A stretch of DNA of 64,000 nt. It comes from Tepidibacter mesophilus (GTDB taxonomy: Bacteria; Bacillota; Clostridia; Peptostreptococcales; Peptostreptococcaceae). The notes beneath the pieces were generated by a model that did no database searches, was not told the DNA's origin, and saw nothing but the letters and a program-made list of their open reading frames with translations. Location of the stretch: NCBI RefSeq assembly GCF_002724055.1, contig NZ_BDQY01000002.1, forward strand, positions 62,001-126,000, written 5' to 3'. Positions 1-9,462 of the stretch are shown piece after piece. The stretch's first letter is position 1. Every line of letters begins with the position of its first letter. The position numbers were made by a program, and so were the translations under genes.

Positions 1-743
1 GAAAAGAAATAAACGATGAAATGAGACCTACTTTAAATGACAAAGGTAGTTATGACATTATAGTTCCTAAGTTTAAAAAATTAATAGATAGTAGAGATAA
101 GAGTAAATACTACTATGTAAGGGGAACATTTACTAGAGATAACTTAGATTTCTCAAAAGATGTACTTCATTTTGCAGATTTGGGGTTTGATTTAACTTCT
201 GTTGAGCCTGTAGTAGATAGTGATGACAACCCATATGCATTAAAAGAAGAAGATATACCTAAGATATTTGAAGAATATGAAAAATTGGCAGAAGAATATG
301 CTAACAGAAAAATAAAAGATGACAATTTTACATTTTTCCACTATATGATAGATTTGGACCAAGGTCCTTGTGTTATTAAAAGGCTTACTGGTTGTGGTGC
401 AGGATGTGAATATATGGCTGTAACACCAGAAGGTGATTTATATCCTTGCCATCAGTTTGTTGGAAATGAAGATTTTAAGCTTGGAAGTATACTTGATGAA
501 AACTTAAGTATACCTAGGGATATACAACTTAAATTCCAAAATGCGCATGTATATGCAAAAGAAGAATGTAGAAACTGTTGGGCTAAATTTTATTGTTCAG
601 GAGGATGTCATGCTAATGCACATAACTTTAATAATGATATATTAAAGCCTTATGAATTAGGGTGCAAGATGCAAAAAAAGCGTACAGAATGTGCGATTAT
701 GGTTAAAGCTAAAATTATGTTGGAGGTAAGTAAAGATGATTAA
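1..743 (+). CDS. scfB: SCIFF-peptide radical SAM maturase, C-terminal part (5' end outside window)
   Basis: The frame is open from base 3 to the stop at 741-743, so only the C-terminal ~246 codons are present. What is seen is the SPASM-type auxiliary cluster region: a CGAGC motif followed by LYPCHQFVG (near 390-460), then CRNCWAKFYCSGGC (near 568-610), which would bind two accessory Fe-S clusters. The family installs thioether cross-links in the six-cysteine SCIFF peptide; the radical-SAM core and the precursor gene would lie upstream. The stop overlaps the next start by 8 bases, so the two are co-translated. The family call rests on the cysteine spacing and recognisable sequence; other SPASM maturases are the alternative. 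Confidence 0.85.
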   Translation, partial: KEINDEMRPTLNDKGSYDIIVPKFKKLIDSRDKSKYYYVRGTFTRDNLDFSKDVLHFADLGFDLTSVEPVVDSDDNPYALKEEDIPKIFEEYEKLAEEYANRKIKDDNFTFFHYMIDLDQGPCVIKRLTGCGAGCEYMAVTPEGDLYPCHQFVGNEDFKLGSILDENLSIPRDIQLKFQNAHVYAKEECRNCWAKFYCSGGCHANAHNFNNDILKPYELGCKMQKKRTECAIMVKAKIMLEVSKDD

Positions 744-1236
744 GGAGTATGATGGAGAAAAACCTGAAATCCCCCATAGTTGTTTCATAGCAGAAAGTGC
801 AGATGTTATAGGAAATGTAAAAATGGGGAAGAATACAAATGTATGGTATAACTGCGTATTAAGAGGCGATGAAAACGAAATAATAATAGGTGAAAACACT
901 AATATACAAGATGGAACTGTAGTTCATATAAGTAAAGAAAATAAAACAGAAATAGGCAACTATGTCACTATTGGACATAAAGCAACTATACATGCTTGTA
1001 AAATAGGGAATTATAGTTTAATGGGTATGGGCGCTATAATATTAGATGGAGCTGAAATAGGAGATTATACATTAATTGGAGCAGGAAGCTTAGTTCCTCC
1101 TAATAAAAAAATTCCATCAGGTGTACTTGCTTATGGGAATCCTATTAAGGTTATAAGAGAATTGACTCAAGAAGAAAGAAATTCTTTAGAAAAATCTGCA
1201 ATAGATTATGTAGAATATGCTAAAAAGCATAAATAG
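736..1236 (+). CDS. Gamma-carbonic anhydrase family hexapeptide protein
   Basis: 166 residues, the usual length of bacterial gamma-CA-like proteins (YrdA/PaaY/CaiE group). The protein is built of left-handed beta-helix hexapeptide repeats ([LIV]-G-x-x type, e.g. VIGNVKMGKNTNVWYNCVLR). The metal-ligand histidines expected for the family are visible: H in TVVHIS and the pair in GHKATIHAC. It probably forms a trimer with metal at the subunit interface; whether it hydrates CO2 or only has the fold cannot be told. It starts inside the end of the SCIFF maturase gene (8-base overlap, with a GGAGG at 722-726) and is followed 15 bases later by secD. Confidence 0.88.
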   Translation: MIKEYDGEKPEIPHSCFIAESADVIGNVKMGKNTNVWYNCVLRGDENEIIIGENTNIQDGTVVHISKENKTEIGNYVTIGHKATIHACKIGNYSLMGMGAIILDGAEIGDYTLIGAGSLVPPNKKIPSGVLAYGNPIKVIRELTQEERNSLEKSAIDYVEYAKKHK

Positions 1237-1251
1237 GTTGGGGGTACATTT

Positions 1252-2496
1252 ATGAAACTTAAAAATTTATCAAAATTTATTAGTTTGTTTATTATTATTG
1301 TATTTTTTGCTTATGCTGCAATAAGCGGAGTTAACATAGGTAAAGTTAATATTAATCCTATGGAAAATTCAATAAAACAAGGATTAGATTTACAAGGTGG
1401 AGTATTCGTAGTTTACGAAGCTCAAACTGATGCAACAGGAGAAGAACTTAACAAAATTCTTGATCAAACTATAGAGGTATTTAGAAAGCGTATAGATGGT
1501 ATGGGGGTTTCTGAACCTGTTATAGTTAAAGAAGGAGAAAAAAGAATAAGAATAGAACTTCCAGGCGTTAAGAATGCCAAAGATGCAATGGATGCTATAG
1601 GAAAAACAGCACAACTTAAATTTATGAAAGAAGATGGAACTATAGTTGTAACGGGTAAAGAAGTTAAAACTTCGGAGGTTAAGTTTGACCAAAAAACTAA
1701 TCAACCTATAGTTTCTCTAGAATTTAATAGTGAAGGAGCTAAGAAGTTTGCAGATGCAACTAGAGAGCTTGCACCTACAAACTCTCCGATAGTTATAATT
1801 CTTGACAATGAGATTATATCATCTCCAAGAGTTAATCAAGAAATTCCAGATGGACAAGCTACAATAAGTGGTAATTTTACAGTTGAGAGTGCATCAGAAC
1901 TTTCTAACTTGATAAGAGCAGGAGCACTTCCAGTAGAATTTAAAGAAGTTCAAACATCTACTGTTACTGCAAGTCTTGGGGTAAATGCCCTTAAAAAAAG
2001 TGTAAATGGAGCTGCAATAGGTATACTTTTAGTAATGCTTTATATGCTAATATACTACAGACTTCCAGGATTAATTGCTGATATAGCTCTTACCGCTTAT
2101 ATTCTTATAATAATGTATATATATTCACAAATGAAAGTAACTCTTACTCTTCCGGGAATAGCAGCACTTATATTGTCCGTAGGTATGGCAGTTGATGCGA
2201 ATGTAATAATATTTGAGAGAATAAAAGAAGAACTGAAGAATGGAAAATCACTTAGAGCATCTATTGATTCAGGATTTGCAAAGGCACTTGGAACTATAAT
2301 AGATTCAAATATAACAACATTTATAGCAGGTATTGTCTTATTCCAATTCGGGACAGGATCTATAAGAGGATTTGCACTTACTTTAATGATAGGTATAATA
2401 GCATCTTTCTTTACTGCTATAATTATTACGAAAACATTAATGAAATCATTAGTCCATGCTAATATAGTAAAAAATAAGAAATTTTTTGGAGCTTAG
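1252..2496 (+). CDS. secD: Protein translocase subunit SecD
   Basis: 414 residues. One N-terminal membrane helix (about residues 8-28), a large extracytoplasmic domain containing the P1 region (QGLDLQGGVFVVYEA) and five C-terminal helices with the SecD signature GMAVDANVIIFERIKEE. It belongs to the RND superfamily and, with SecF, uses the proton or sodium motive force to help SecYEG export proteins. The ATG is preceded by GGTTGGGGG. SecF follows after 12 bases, so the two form an operon that ends with the hairpin at 3387-3424. At 414 residues it is a compact SecD, as usual in Clostridia. Confidence 0.97.
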   Translation: MKLKNLSKFISLFIIIVFFAYAAISGVNIGKVNINPMENSIKQGLDLQGGVFVVYEAQTDATGEELNKILDQTIEVFRKRIDGMGVSEPVIVKEGEKRIRIELPGVKNAKDAMDAIGKTAQLKFMKEDGTIVVTGKEVKTSEVKFDQKTNQPIVSLEFNSEGAKKFADATRELAPTNSPIVIILDNEIISSPRVNQEIPDGQATISGNFTVESASELSNLIRAGALPVEFKEVQTSTVTASLGVNALKKSVNGAAIGILLVMLYMLIYYRLPGLIADIALTAYILIIMYIYSQMKVTLTLPGIAALILSVGMAVDANVIIFERIKEELKNGKSLRASIDSGFAKALGTIIDSNITTFIAGIVLFQFGTGSIRGFALTLMIGIIASFFTAIIITKTLMKSLVHANIVKNKKFFGA

Positions 2497-2508
2497 GGGG
2501 GGAATAAT

Positions 2509-3369
2509 ATGAAGATAATAGAAAGAACGAAGTTATGGTTTGGATTATCCCTTGCTATTATAGCTATAGGACTTGTAATAATACTTACAAATGGACTTAA
2601 CTTTGGAATCGATTTTACAGGTGGAACATTAATGGAGATAAATCTTCATAAAACTGTTTCAACTAAGGATATAAGAACTACAACTGATGAATATGACAAA
2701 AATATGACTGTGAACTTTGTAGGAGAAAAGAAAGAAATTATTCAGATAAAGACAAAAAAAGATTTTGATTCAGATAAAAGACAAGAAGTATTTAACAAAT
2801 TTAAAGAAAAATATAATTTAAAGGAAGAACAGCCTGAAAAGGCTGAACAATTTGGTGCTACAGTAGGTAAAGAAATAAGAGATAATGCTATTATATCAAC
2901 TCTTATAGCTGCTGTTGGTATGCTTTTATATGTAAGTTTTAGATTTGAATTTTCATACGGTATAGCGGCTATAATAGCACTTATTCATGATGTTATTATA
3001 CTAATATGCGCATATGCAATATTTAGAGTACCTGTCAACAGTCCATTTGTTGCAGCTGTACTTACTGTTGTAGGATACTCTATAAATGATACTATAGTTG
3101 TATTTGATAGAATAAGAGAAGATATGAAGCATGCTAAGAAAAATGATTATGCAAATATTGCAAATCAAAGTATATCTAAAACTATATCAAGATCTATTAA
3201 TACATCTCTTACTACATTAATAGCTATAATATCGCTTTATGTAATAGGAGTTGAATCTATTAAAGATTTTACACTTCCTTTGATAGTTGGAATGGCGGCT
3301 GGAACATATTCATCTATATTCATAGCCAGTCCAGCATGGGTTTTGATTAAGCAAAAGACTAAATTTTAG
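2509..3369 (+). CDS. secF: Protein translocase subunit SecF
   Basis: 286 residues, typical for SecF. N-terminal helix (about 12-30), the conserved FGIDFTGGTLMEI segment, then five helices with the hallmark GYSINDTIVVFDRIRE. It is the partner of SecD in the SecDF translocation motor of the cytoplasmic membrane. A G-rich site (GGGGGG, 2497-2503) lies 6 bases before the ATG. It is the last gene of its transcription unit. Confidence 0.97.
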   Translation: MKIIERTKLWFGLSLAIIAIGLVIILTNGLNFGIDFTGGTLMEINLHKTVSTKDIRTTTDEYDKNMTVNFVGEKKEIIQIKTKKDFDSDKRQEVFNKFKEKYNLKEEQPEKAEQFGATVGKEIRDNAIISTLIAAVGMLLYVSFRFEFSYGIAAIIALIHDVIILICAYAIFRVPVNSPFVAAVLTVVGYSINDTIVVFDRIREDMKHAKKNDYANIANQSISKTISRSINTSLTTLIAIISLYVIGVESIKDFTLPLIVGMAAGTYSSIFIASPAWVLIKQKTKF

Positions 3370-3386
3370 CATAAGATATTGATGTT

Positions 3387-3424
3387 AAGCCTCATATTAT
3401 TTTCAAAATAATATGGGGCTTTTC
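3387..3424 (+). terminator. Rho-independent terminator after secF
   Basis: Arms 3387-3403 and 3405-3421 are complementary over 17 positions with one G-T pair, with a T run at 3420-3424. It closes the secDF unit. Confidence 0.8.
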
Positions 3425-3493
3425 TAGTAAGACAAGTGGAGATATTATCTAGACAAATTTTTGATTTTATAGGGGATTATATTATTCTCAAAT

Positions 3494-3602
3494 TGTAGAT
3501 AATGTAGATTAAGCAACTGCACTTGCAATTATTTTGAGCAACGGAGCCCGTAGGGATTGTTGGCGATATGAGTCAGTGCGTAGCGACTAGACGAATTTTT
3601 TA
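3494..3602 (+). repeat. Structured dispersed repeat, copy 1
   Basis: About 109 bases shared with 15216-15319 and 56486-56597. The best conserved core runs from TTTTGAGCAACG to TAGACGAATTTTTT. Two hairpins can be drawn: 3539-3562 (CAAC/GTTG outer pairs, CCC/GGG inner pairs, loop GTA, one bulged purine) and 3573-3592 (GTC/GAC, AGT/ACT, GC/GC, loop GTA). A weak upstream stem GCAA/TTGC also fits. The T run at its end lies 16 bases before the preferred start of the UbiB-family gene and just before its ribosome binding site, so the element would form the 5' leader of that gene if transcribed from upstream. Confidence 0.85.
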
Positions 3603-3617
3603 ATGAGAGGTGCTCTT

Positions 3618-5282
3618 ATGATAAAAACAGGCTATAGAAACTTAAAAAGATCTAGAAATATAATGCAAATATTATTGAAGTATGGTTTTAGTTTTTTAGT
3701 GGAGAAATTGAAAATAGATGGAATTGCATACAAAATGCCACTAACGCCTAATAAAGAAATACAGAATATGAGTACCGGCGAAAGAGTACGACGAGCCATT
3801 GAAGAGCTTGGACCAACATTTGTAAAGCTAGGTCAAATAATGAGTACCAGAACTGATATACTAGATCCAGATATAATAGAAGAATTATCAAAGCTTCAAA
3901 ATAATGTTAAATGTTTTGATATAAAGGCAGCTAGAAGCACTTTTATAAGTGAAATGGGCCTTGAAATTGAGGAAGTATTTAATGATTTCAATGAAATTCC
4001 TATAGGAGCAGCATCTATAGGGCAGGCCTATGTAGCTAAGCTAAAGAATGGCAAGGATGTAATAGTTAAAATACAAAGGCCTAATATAGAGAATATTATA
4101 AAATCTGATTTAGAAATGCTTCAACTTATAGGTAAGGTAATAGAAGAATACTATAAAGAAACCGTGGTTGATTTTGGTGAAGTTATAGAAGAATTTTCTG
4201 TCACTATAATGAGAGAACTAGATTATACATTTGAAGCTAGGAATTGTGAAAAGTTTAGAGAAATATTTAAAGATGACATCAATGTATATATTCCAAAAGT
4301 ATACTGGAACGTATCATCTAAAAAGATTCTTGTAATGGAAAAAATCGATGGAATAAGTGTAAGTAATATAAATGATATAAAAAGCATAGGGTGGGATACT
4401 AAGGCAATTGCTGATGTAGGGGCTATGTCATTTATGAAGCAGGTGTTTTTTTATGGATTTTTTCATGCGGACCCACATCCAGGAAATATATTTGCAATAG
4501 GAAACAATAAAATAGCTTTTATAGACTTTGGTATAGTTGGATTGATAGATAATATTACATTGAATTTTATAACAGATATATTCTTTGCAAGTATAAACAA
4601 AGATGTAGATAAAATAATAGATTCATTAATAGAACTTGATGCTATAAGTGATAACACAAATGTACGAAAACTAAGAGAAGAAATAAGCTTTTTTATACAT
4701 TATTATTACGATATGCCTATTAAAATGATAAATTTAACAGAAATATTAAACGAGTTCATGAGATTTAGTAGAAAGAATAAGGTAAAGTTACCTTCTCAAT
4801 TTTCACTTTTAGCAAGAGCTATAATAACTCTTGAAGGTACAGCTAAAAAACTAAATCCTGATTTTGCTTTGTCTACGATAGTAAAAGAATTTATAAAAGA
4901 ATTTTATTTAAATAAATTTAAGCCAGATAAGATTTTATTTAAATCAAAATTTTATATAGAACAAGCGCTTACTGATTTTAAAGTTATACCTAAACAAATA
5001 AAGCTCCTTTTGAGACATCTAGAAAAAAATGAAATTAAATTTACTATAGATGAAATTAAGTTTACAAATCTAGAAAAAGAAATAAATAATATGACTAATA
5101 AACTAGCTGTAAGTCTTATATTATCGTCTACAATAGTAGGATCATCTATGATTATAACCACAAAAACAGGACCTAGTATAAAAGGATACCCTATTTTAGG
5201 TATAGTTGGATTTTTAATAGCAACTGTGATGGGAATGTATTTAACAATATCTATATTAATATCAAGTAGAAATAAACGATAG
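3618..5282 (+). CDS. ABC1/UbiB/AarF family atypical kinase, membrane anchored
   Basis: 554 residues from the ATG at 3618, chosen because GAGAGG (3605-3610) sits 7 bases before it; an in-frame ATG at 3603 overlaps that site and is less likely. The UbiB kinase-like motifs are present: FVKLGQIMSTR (KxGQ, near residue 72), the Ala-rich nucleotide loop IGAASIGQAYVAKL, VKIQRP, HADPHPGN (near 282) and the metal-binding DFG in IDFGIVG (near 302). Two hydrophobic helices end the protein (about 495-550). Family members are lipid-linked ATPases required for quinone or isoprenoid lipid handling; since no quinone genes are seen here, the substrate is open. It is preceded by repeat copy 1. Confidence 0.92.
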   Translation: MIKTGYRNLKRSRNIMQILLKYGFSFLVEKLKIDGIAYKMPLTPNKEIQNMSTGERVRRAIEELGPTFVKLGQIMSTRTDILDPDIIEELSKLQNNVKCFDIKAARSTFISEMGLEIEEVFNDFNEIPIGAASIGQAYVAKLKNGKDVIVKIQRPNIENIIKSDLEMLQLIGKVIEEYYKETVVDFGEVIEEFSVTIMRELDYTFEARNCEKFREIFKDDINVYIPKVYWNVSSKKILVMEKIDGISVSNINDIKSIGWDTKAIADVGAMSFMKQVFFYGFFHADPHPGNIFAIGNNKIAFIDFGIVGLIDNITLNFITDIFFASINKDVDKIIDSLIELDAISDNTNVRKLREEISFFIHYYYDMPIKMINLTEILNEFMRFSRKNKVKLPSQFSLLARAIITLEGTAKKLNPDFALSTIVKEFIKEFYLNKFKPDKILFKSKFYIEQALTDFKVIPKQIKLLLRHLEKNEIKFTIDEIKFTNLEKEINNMTNKLAVSLILSSTIVGSSMIITTKTGPSIKGYPILGIVGFLIATVMGMYLTISILISSRNKR

Positions 5283-5352
5283 AAATATTTCCACGGCAAT
5301 AGATTATTAATATTATACTTGGGTAAAATATTTAAAATAAATAGTAGTTAAT

Positions 5353-5380
5353 TGAGCTGTGCGTTAGTGTTAAGCGAATT
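5353..5380 (+). repeat. Possible decayed fragment of the dispersed repeat
   Basis: The stretch TGAGCTGTGCGTTAGTG followed by TTAAGCGAATT resembles the 3' half of repeat copy 1 (TGAGTCAGTGCGTAGCG followed by ACTAGACGAATT) allowing small gaps. The first hairpin is missing. It lies in the 298-base gap between the UbiB-family gene and apt, in which I see no gene and no convincing terminator. The match may be chance. Confidence 0.3.
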
Positions 5381-5580
5381 GGATATTGATAAATTTTATT
5401 TTACAATATATAATATAATTGTTATTTGTGACTTTTTATATCAACATTTGAATTAAATTTCATTATTATACGTATATAAGTCGCAAAATCAAACTCGATT
5501 GTATGGAATATTATAGTTTTAATTATAGAGTAAATATCATTATATTGAGTATAAGAGATAGTTTTAGGGAGGAATAAATA

Positions 5581-6093
5581 ATGAACTTACAGGAAACAAT
5601 AAGAAATATAAAGAATTTTCCAAAAGAAGGAATAGATTTCAAGGATATAACTACATTATTAAAAGATGGAAAAGCTTTTAAATACGCTGTAGATCAGATA
5701 ATAGAAGATTTAAAAGATAAAGATGTAGATGTAATAGTAGGACCTGAGGCAAGAGGATTTTTAATGGGAACACCTGTTGCTTATGGGCTTGGAATAGGAT
5801 TTGTACCAGTTAGAAAACCAGGAAAATTGCCTGCTCAAACTGAAAAGTTTGAATATGATTTAGAATATGGAACTGATATCCTTGAGATACATAAAGATGC
5901 TATAAAACCAGGGCAAAGAGTAGCTATAGTAGATGATCTTCTTGCGACTGGAGGAACTATGAGTGCTGCTGCAAAGCTTATTGAAAAATTAGGTGGAGAA
6001 GTAGTTGCTATGGAATTTTTAATAGAATTAGATTTTTTAAATGGAAAAAGTAAATTAGGTAATTATCATATTAATTCTTTAATAACATATTAA
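5581..6093 (+). CDS. apt: Adenine phosphoribosyltransferase
   Basis: 170 residues, the standard length. It salvages adenine with PRPP to AMP in the cytoplasm. Seen: the N-terminal [15 protein letters not shown], the adenine-site segment [18 protein letters not shown] and the PRPP-binding loop [20 protein letters not shown] site (5567-5572) lies 8 bases before the ATG. It is followed by the hairpin at 6100-6129 and then by relA/spoT, an arrangement common in Firmicutes that couples purine salvage and (p)ppGpp metabolism. Confidence 0.97.
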   Translation: MNLQETIRNIKNFPKEGIDFKDITTLLKDGKAFKYAVDQIIEDLKDKDVDVIVGPEARGFLMGTPVAYGLGIGFVPVRKPGKLPAQTEKFEYDLEYGTDILEIHKDAIKPGQRVAIVDDLLATGGTMSAAAKLIEKLGGEVVAMEFLIELDFLNGKSKLGNYHINSLITY

Positions 6094-6099
6094 TAAATC

Positions 6100-6129
6100 A
6101 AATAGTTGGTAGTGTTACCAACTATTTTC
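6100..6129 (+). terminator. Hairpin after apt, probable terminator or attenuator
   Basis: Perfect 12-base arms (6100-6111 and 6116-6127) with a 4-base loop but only a short T run (6125-6128), so it may be leaky and allow read-through into relA/spoT. Confidence 0.55.
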
Positions 6130-6166
6130 ATATATAAAATACATAAAGTGAAAATAGGGTGATCTT

Positions 6167-8344
6167 ATGTTAGAAAATTTATTACTAAAAATACAGCAGT
6201 ATAGCCCAAGCAGCGACTTAGATTTAATAATAAAGGCTTATAATTTTGCAGAGAATGCTCATGAAGGTCAGTATAGAAAATCTGGTGAAAAATACTTTAT
6301 ACATCCTGTAGAAGTTTCTTATATATTGGCTGATTTAGAGATGGATATATATACAATAGCGGCAGGTCTTATGCACGATGTAGTTGAGGATACTCATTAT
6401 ACTTATGAGGATATTGCAAAAAAATTTGGAAGAGAAATAGCAGACCTTGTAGAGGGAGTAACTAAGCTTGGGCAAATAGAATATAAATCAAAAGAAGAAA
6501 CTCAAGCGGAAAATCTTAGAAAAATGTTTATGGCTATGGCAAAGGATATAAGAGTTATACTTATAAAGCTTGCTGATAGACTACATAACATGAGAACACT
6601 TAAATTTATGACTCCTGAAAAAGCTAAAGAAAAAGCAAAAGAAACTGTGGAAATATACTCACCTATTGCACATAGATTAGGTATATCAAAGATAAAATGG
6701 GAACTTGAAGATATAGGACTTAGATACTTGGACACACCTGGATATTACGAGCTTGTTGAAAAGGTTGCAAAAAAGAGAAAAGAAAGAGAAGCTTACATAA
6801 CTAAAGTTATAGATATGTTGGAGGATAAATTTGAAAAATCAAGTATAAAATGTGATATATATGGTAGACCTAAACATTTTTACAGTATATACAGAAAAAT
6901 GCATTATCAAAACAAGAGTTTTGAAGAAATATACGATTTAATGGCTGTAAGAGCACTTGTTGAAAATGTAAAGGATTGCTACGCAGTTCTTGGAATAGTT
7001 CATACTATATGGAAGCCAATGCCAGGTAGATTTAAGGACTATATAGCTATGCCAAAGCCTAATATGTACCAGTCTCTTCATACTACTGTTGTAGGACCGG
7101 ATGGAGAACCTCTTGAAATCCAAATAAGAACTCGTGAGATGCATAAAATAGCAGAGTATGGTATAGCAGCTCATTGGAAATACAAGCAGGGTGATACAAC
7201 TGATAATGAAGAAAATATGGACATAAAGCTTTCGTGGCTTAGACAGATGATGGAATGGCAAAAGGATTTAAATGATCCTAAAGAGTTTATGGAAGCACTT
7301 AAAATAGATTTATTTACTAATCAGGTATTCGTATTTACACCCAAGGGAGACGTTATAGAACTTCCTGCAGGATCTACCCCTATAGACTTTGCATATAGGG
7401 TTCATACTGGCGTTGGTAATAAGTGTATTGGAGCAAAGATAGATGGAAGGATAGTTCCTCTTGATTATAAACTTAAAAATGGAAATATAGTAGAAATTAT
7501 AAGATCGGCTCACAGTAATGGACCTAGTAGAGATTGGATTAATGTAGTTAAGACTTCTCATGCTAAAAATAGGATAAGACAATGGTTTAAAAAAGAAAGA
7601 AGAGAAGAAAACATCCAAAGAGGAAGAGAACTACTTGAAAAAGAAGTTAAAAGACAAGGGTATGTTTTAAGTGAATTCTTGAAAAACAAGAATATAAGCG
7701 CAATATCTAAGAAATTTAATCAACCTACAGATGATGACTTATATGCAACTATTGGATATGGTGGACTTATAGTATCTCAAGTTATGTCAAAACTGAGAGA
7801 AGTTCATGAAAAAGATAATCAAAAACAAATTATAGAAAATAAAATTGAAGAAACTATAAACGAAAAAGAATATAGAAGTAAGAGAAAAACAAGCAGTCAA
7901 GGGGTTGTGGTAAAAGATGTCGATAATATATTAGTTAGGATAGCTAAATGCTGTAATCCTCTTCCAGGGGATGATATAATAGGTTATATAACTAAAGGTA
8001 GAGGCGTTTCTATTCATAGAAAAGATTGTCCTAATATTGATGTAAATAATGCTGAGACAGTTAATAGATCAATTGAGGTTGAATGGGACTTAAATAAAAA
8101 AGTAAGGTTTGAAGCTGAAATACAGGTTAAGTCACATGATAGACGAGGAATTATTACAGAAATAACTCATGTGTTTACAGTAGATAAAATAGCTTTAAAT
8201 GGAATAAATGCTAGAACCAATAAGGATAAACTTGTTAATATGAGCTTATTACTGGAAATTGATAGTATAAAAGAACTTAATACTTTAATGAAAAAGGTTA
8301 AAAATATACCTGGTGTTATAGATGTATATAGAGTTATAAATTAA
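6167..8344 (+). CDS. relA: Bifunctional (p)ppGpp synthetase/hydrolase (RSH)
   Basis: 725 residues, usual for long RSH enzymes. Domain order: HD hydrolase with an intact HDVVEDT (about 70-76), synthetase with the [21 protein letters not shown] region (about 285-305; RFKD rather than an acidic variant marks bifunctional enzymes), TGS domain ([14 protein letters not shown], about 388), a zinc-finger-like stretch with [11 protein letters not shown] (about 603) and a C-terminal ACT domain. It makes and degrades the stringent-response alarmone. It heads the run relA-dtd-MBL-hemZ-hisS-aspS with spacings of 10-25 bases or overlaps, so it is probably co-transcribed with translation quality-control genes. 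Confidence 0.96.
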   Translation: MLENLLLKIQQYSPSSDLDLIIKAYNFAENAHEGQYRKSGEKYFIHPVEVSYILADLEMDIYTIAAGLMHDVVEDTHYTYEDIAKKFGREIADLVEGVTKLGQIEYKSKEETQAENLRKMFMAMAKDIRVILIKLADRLHNMRTLKFMTPEKAKEKAKETVEIYSPIAHRLGISKIKWELEDIGLRYLDTPGYYELVEKVAKKRKEREAYITKVIDMLEDKFEKSSIKCDIYGRPKHFYSIYRKMHYQNKSFEEIYDLMAVRALVENVKDCYAVLGIVHTIWKPMPGRFKDYIAMPKPNMYQSLHTTVVGPDGEPLEIQIRTREMHKIAEYGIAAHWKYKQGDTTDNEENMDIKLSWLRQMMEWQKDLNDPKEFMEALKIDLFTNQVFVFTPKGDVIELPAGSTPIDFAYRVHTGVGNKCIGAKIDGRIVPLDYKLKNGNIVEIIRSAHSNGPSRDWINVVKTSHAKNRIRQWFKKERREENIQRGRELLEKEVKRQGYVLSEFLKNKNISAISKKFNQPTDDDLYATIGYGGLIVSQVMSKLREVHEKDNQKQIIENKIEETINEKEYRSKRKTSSQGVVVKDVDNILVRIAKCCNPLPGDDIIGYITKGRGVSIHRKDCPNIDVNNAETVNRSIEVEWDLNKKVRFEAEIQVKSHDRRGIITEITHVFTVDKIALNGINARTNKDKLVNMSLLLEIDSIKELNTLMKKVKNIPGVIDVYRVIN

Positions 8345-8357
8345 AGGGGATGTTAAT

Positions 8358-8807
8358 GTGAGAGCTGTTGTTCAAAGAGTTTCAAACTCAAGTGTTACAG
8401 TTGATCAAAATGTAGTTGGAAAGATAGGTAAAGGGATTATGGTTTTATTAGGAATAAATGATGATGATAACTCAAAAGATGTAGAATATTTGGTTGACAA
8501 AATAGTTAATTTAAGAATATTTGAAGATGAAAATGAAAAAATGAATTTATCTTTATTAGATATAAAAGGGGATCTTTTGGTTGTGTCTCAATTCACTCTT
8601 TATGGGGACTGTAGAAAAGGTAGAAGACCTAATTTTACAGATGCTGCAAAGCCTGATAAGGCAGTACCTTTATATGAAGAACTTATAGATAAGGCTAAAA
8701 AATATGGAATAAAAGTGGAAACGGGTAAGTTTGGTGCTCATATGAATGTAGATATTATGAACGATGGCCCTGTAACTCTTTTAATAGATTCAAAGAAGCA
8801 TTTTTAA
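8358..8807 (+). CDS. dtd: D-aminoacyl-tRNA deacylase
   Basis: 149 residues, the canonical length. It removes D-amino acids wrongly attached to tRNA. Motifs visible: [13 protein letters not shown] at the N-terminus, [15 protein letters not shown] in the middle and the Gly-cisPro element [11 protein letters not shown] at the C-terminus. The start is GTG at 8358 with AAAGGGGA ten bases upstream. Its place directly after relA/spoT is typical of Firmicutes. Confidence 0.97.
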   Translation: MRAVVQRVSNSSVTVDQNVVGKIGKGIMVLLGINDDDNSKDVEYLVDKIVNLRIFEDENEKMNLSLLDIKGDLLVVSQFTLYGDCRKGRRPNFTDAAKPDKAVPLYEELIDKAKKYGIKVETGKFGAHMNVDIMNDGPVTLLIDSKKHF

Positions 8808-8820
8808 GGGGGGGATTTTT

Positions 8821-9438
8821 ATGTTTTTAGAGAAAATAGTAGCTGGGGTATACGGTGTAAACTGTTATATATTAGGTAATACTGAAACTAAAAAATGTGC
8901 AGTAATAGATCCGGGTGGAGCTTGCGATGAAATAATAGATATTATAAAAAAGAATGAATTTAATTTAGATTATATAATACTTACCCATGGTCATGCTGAC
9001 CATATAGGTGCAGTTGAAGAATTAAAACAAAAAACTGGTGCAGATATATTAGCTCATAAAGAAGAAGAAATAGTATTGAGTAATAGTCAAAATAATTTAA
9101 CGTATATGATGGGTGGAAGTATAGAAATTCAAGCAGATATATATTTAATTGATGGACAAACTGTAGAATTAGGCAATCTAGAACTTCAAATAATTCATAC
9201 TCCAGGGCATACTCCGGGAGGAATGTGTATAAAGGTAGATGATTTATTATTTACAGGAGATACACTATTTAAATCATCTATAGGAAGAACGGACTTATTT
9301 GGTGGAGACTATGATGAAATAATAGAATCTGTAAATAGATTATCTAAATTAGATGACAACTTAAAAGTATTACCAGGTCATGGACCAGCTAGTACTATAG
9401 AAATAGAAAAATTTAATAATCCATATATTAAGAGCTAA
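8821..9438 (+). CDS. MBL-fold metallo-hydrolase (glyoxalase II-like, YcbL/YqgX type)
   Basis: 205 residues. The metallo-beta-lactamase signature THGHADHIGA (HxHxDH) is intact near residue 57, followed by the other metal ligands in HTPGHTPGG, FTGDTLF and LPGHGP. Single-domain proteins of this group are hydroxyacylglutathione-hydrolase-like thioesterases whose substrate is unknown in bacteria without glutathione. A run of G's (8808-8815) precedes the ATG. It sits between dtd and hemZ, the same order as in many clostridia. Confidence 0.93.
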   Translation: MFLEKIVAGVYGVNCYILGNTETKKCAVIDPGGACDEIIDIIKKNEFNLDYIILTHGHADHIGAVEELKQKTGADILAHKEEEIVLSNSQNNLTYMMGGSIEIQADIYLIDGQTVELGNLELQIIHTPGHTPGGMCIKVDDLLFTGDTLFKSSIGRTDLFGGDYDEIIESVNRLSKLDDNLKVLPGHGPASTIEIEKFNNPYIKS

Positions 9439-9462
9439 GAGAAAGGTTAAGGCGAGAGTTTA

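Noticed and set aside
5283-5580. Gene or riboswitch in front of apt
   Set aside because: No frame with a ribosome site and no known aptamer core is visible; only the weak repeat-like fragment is reported.
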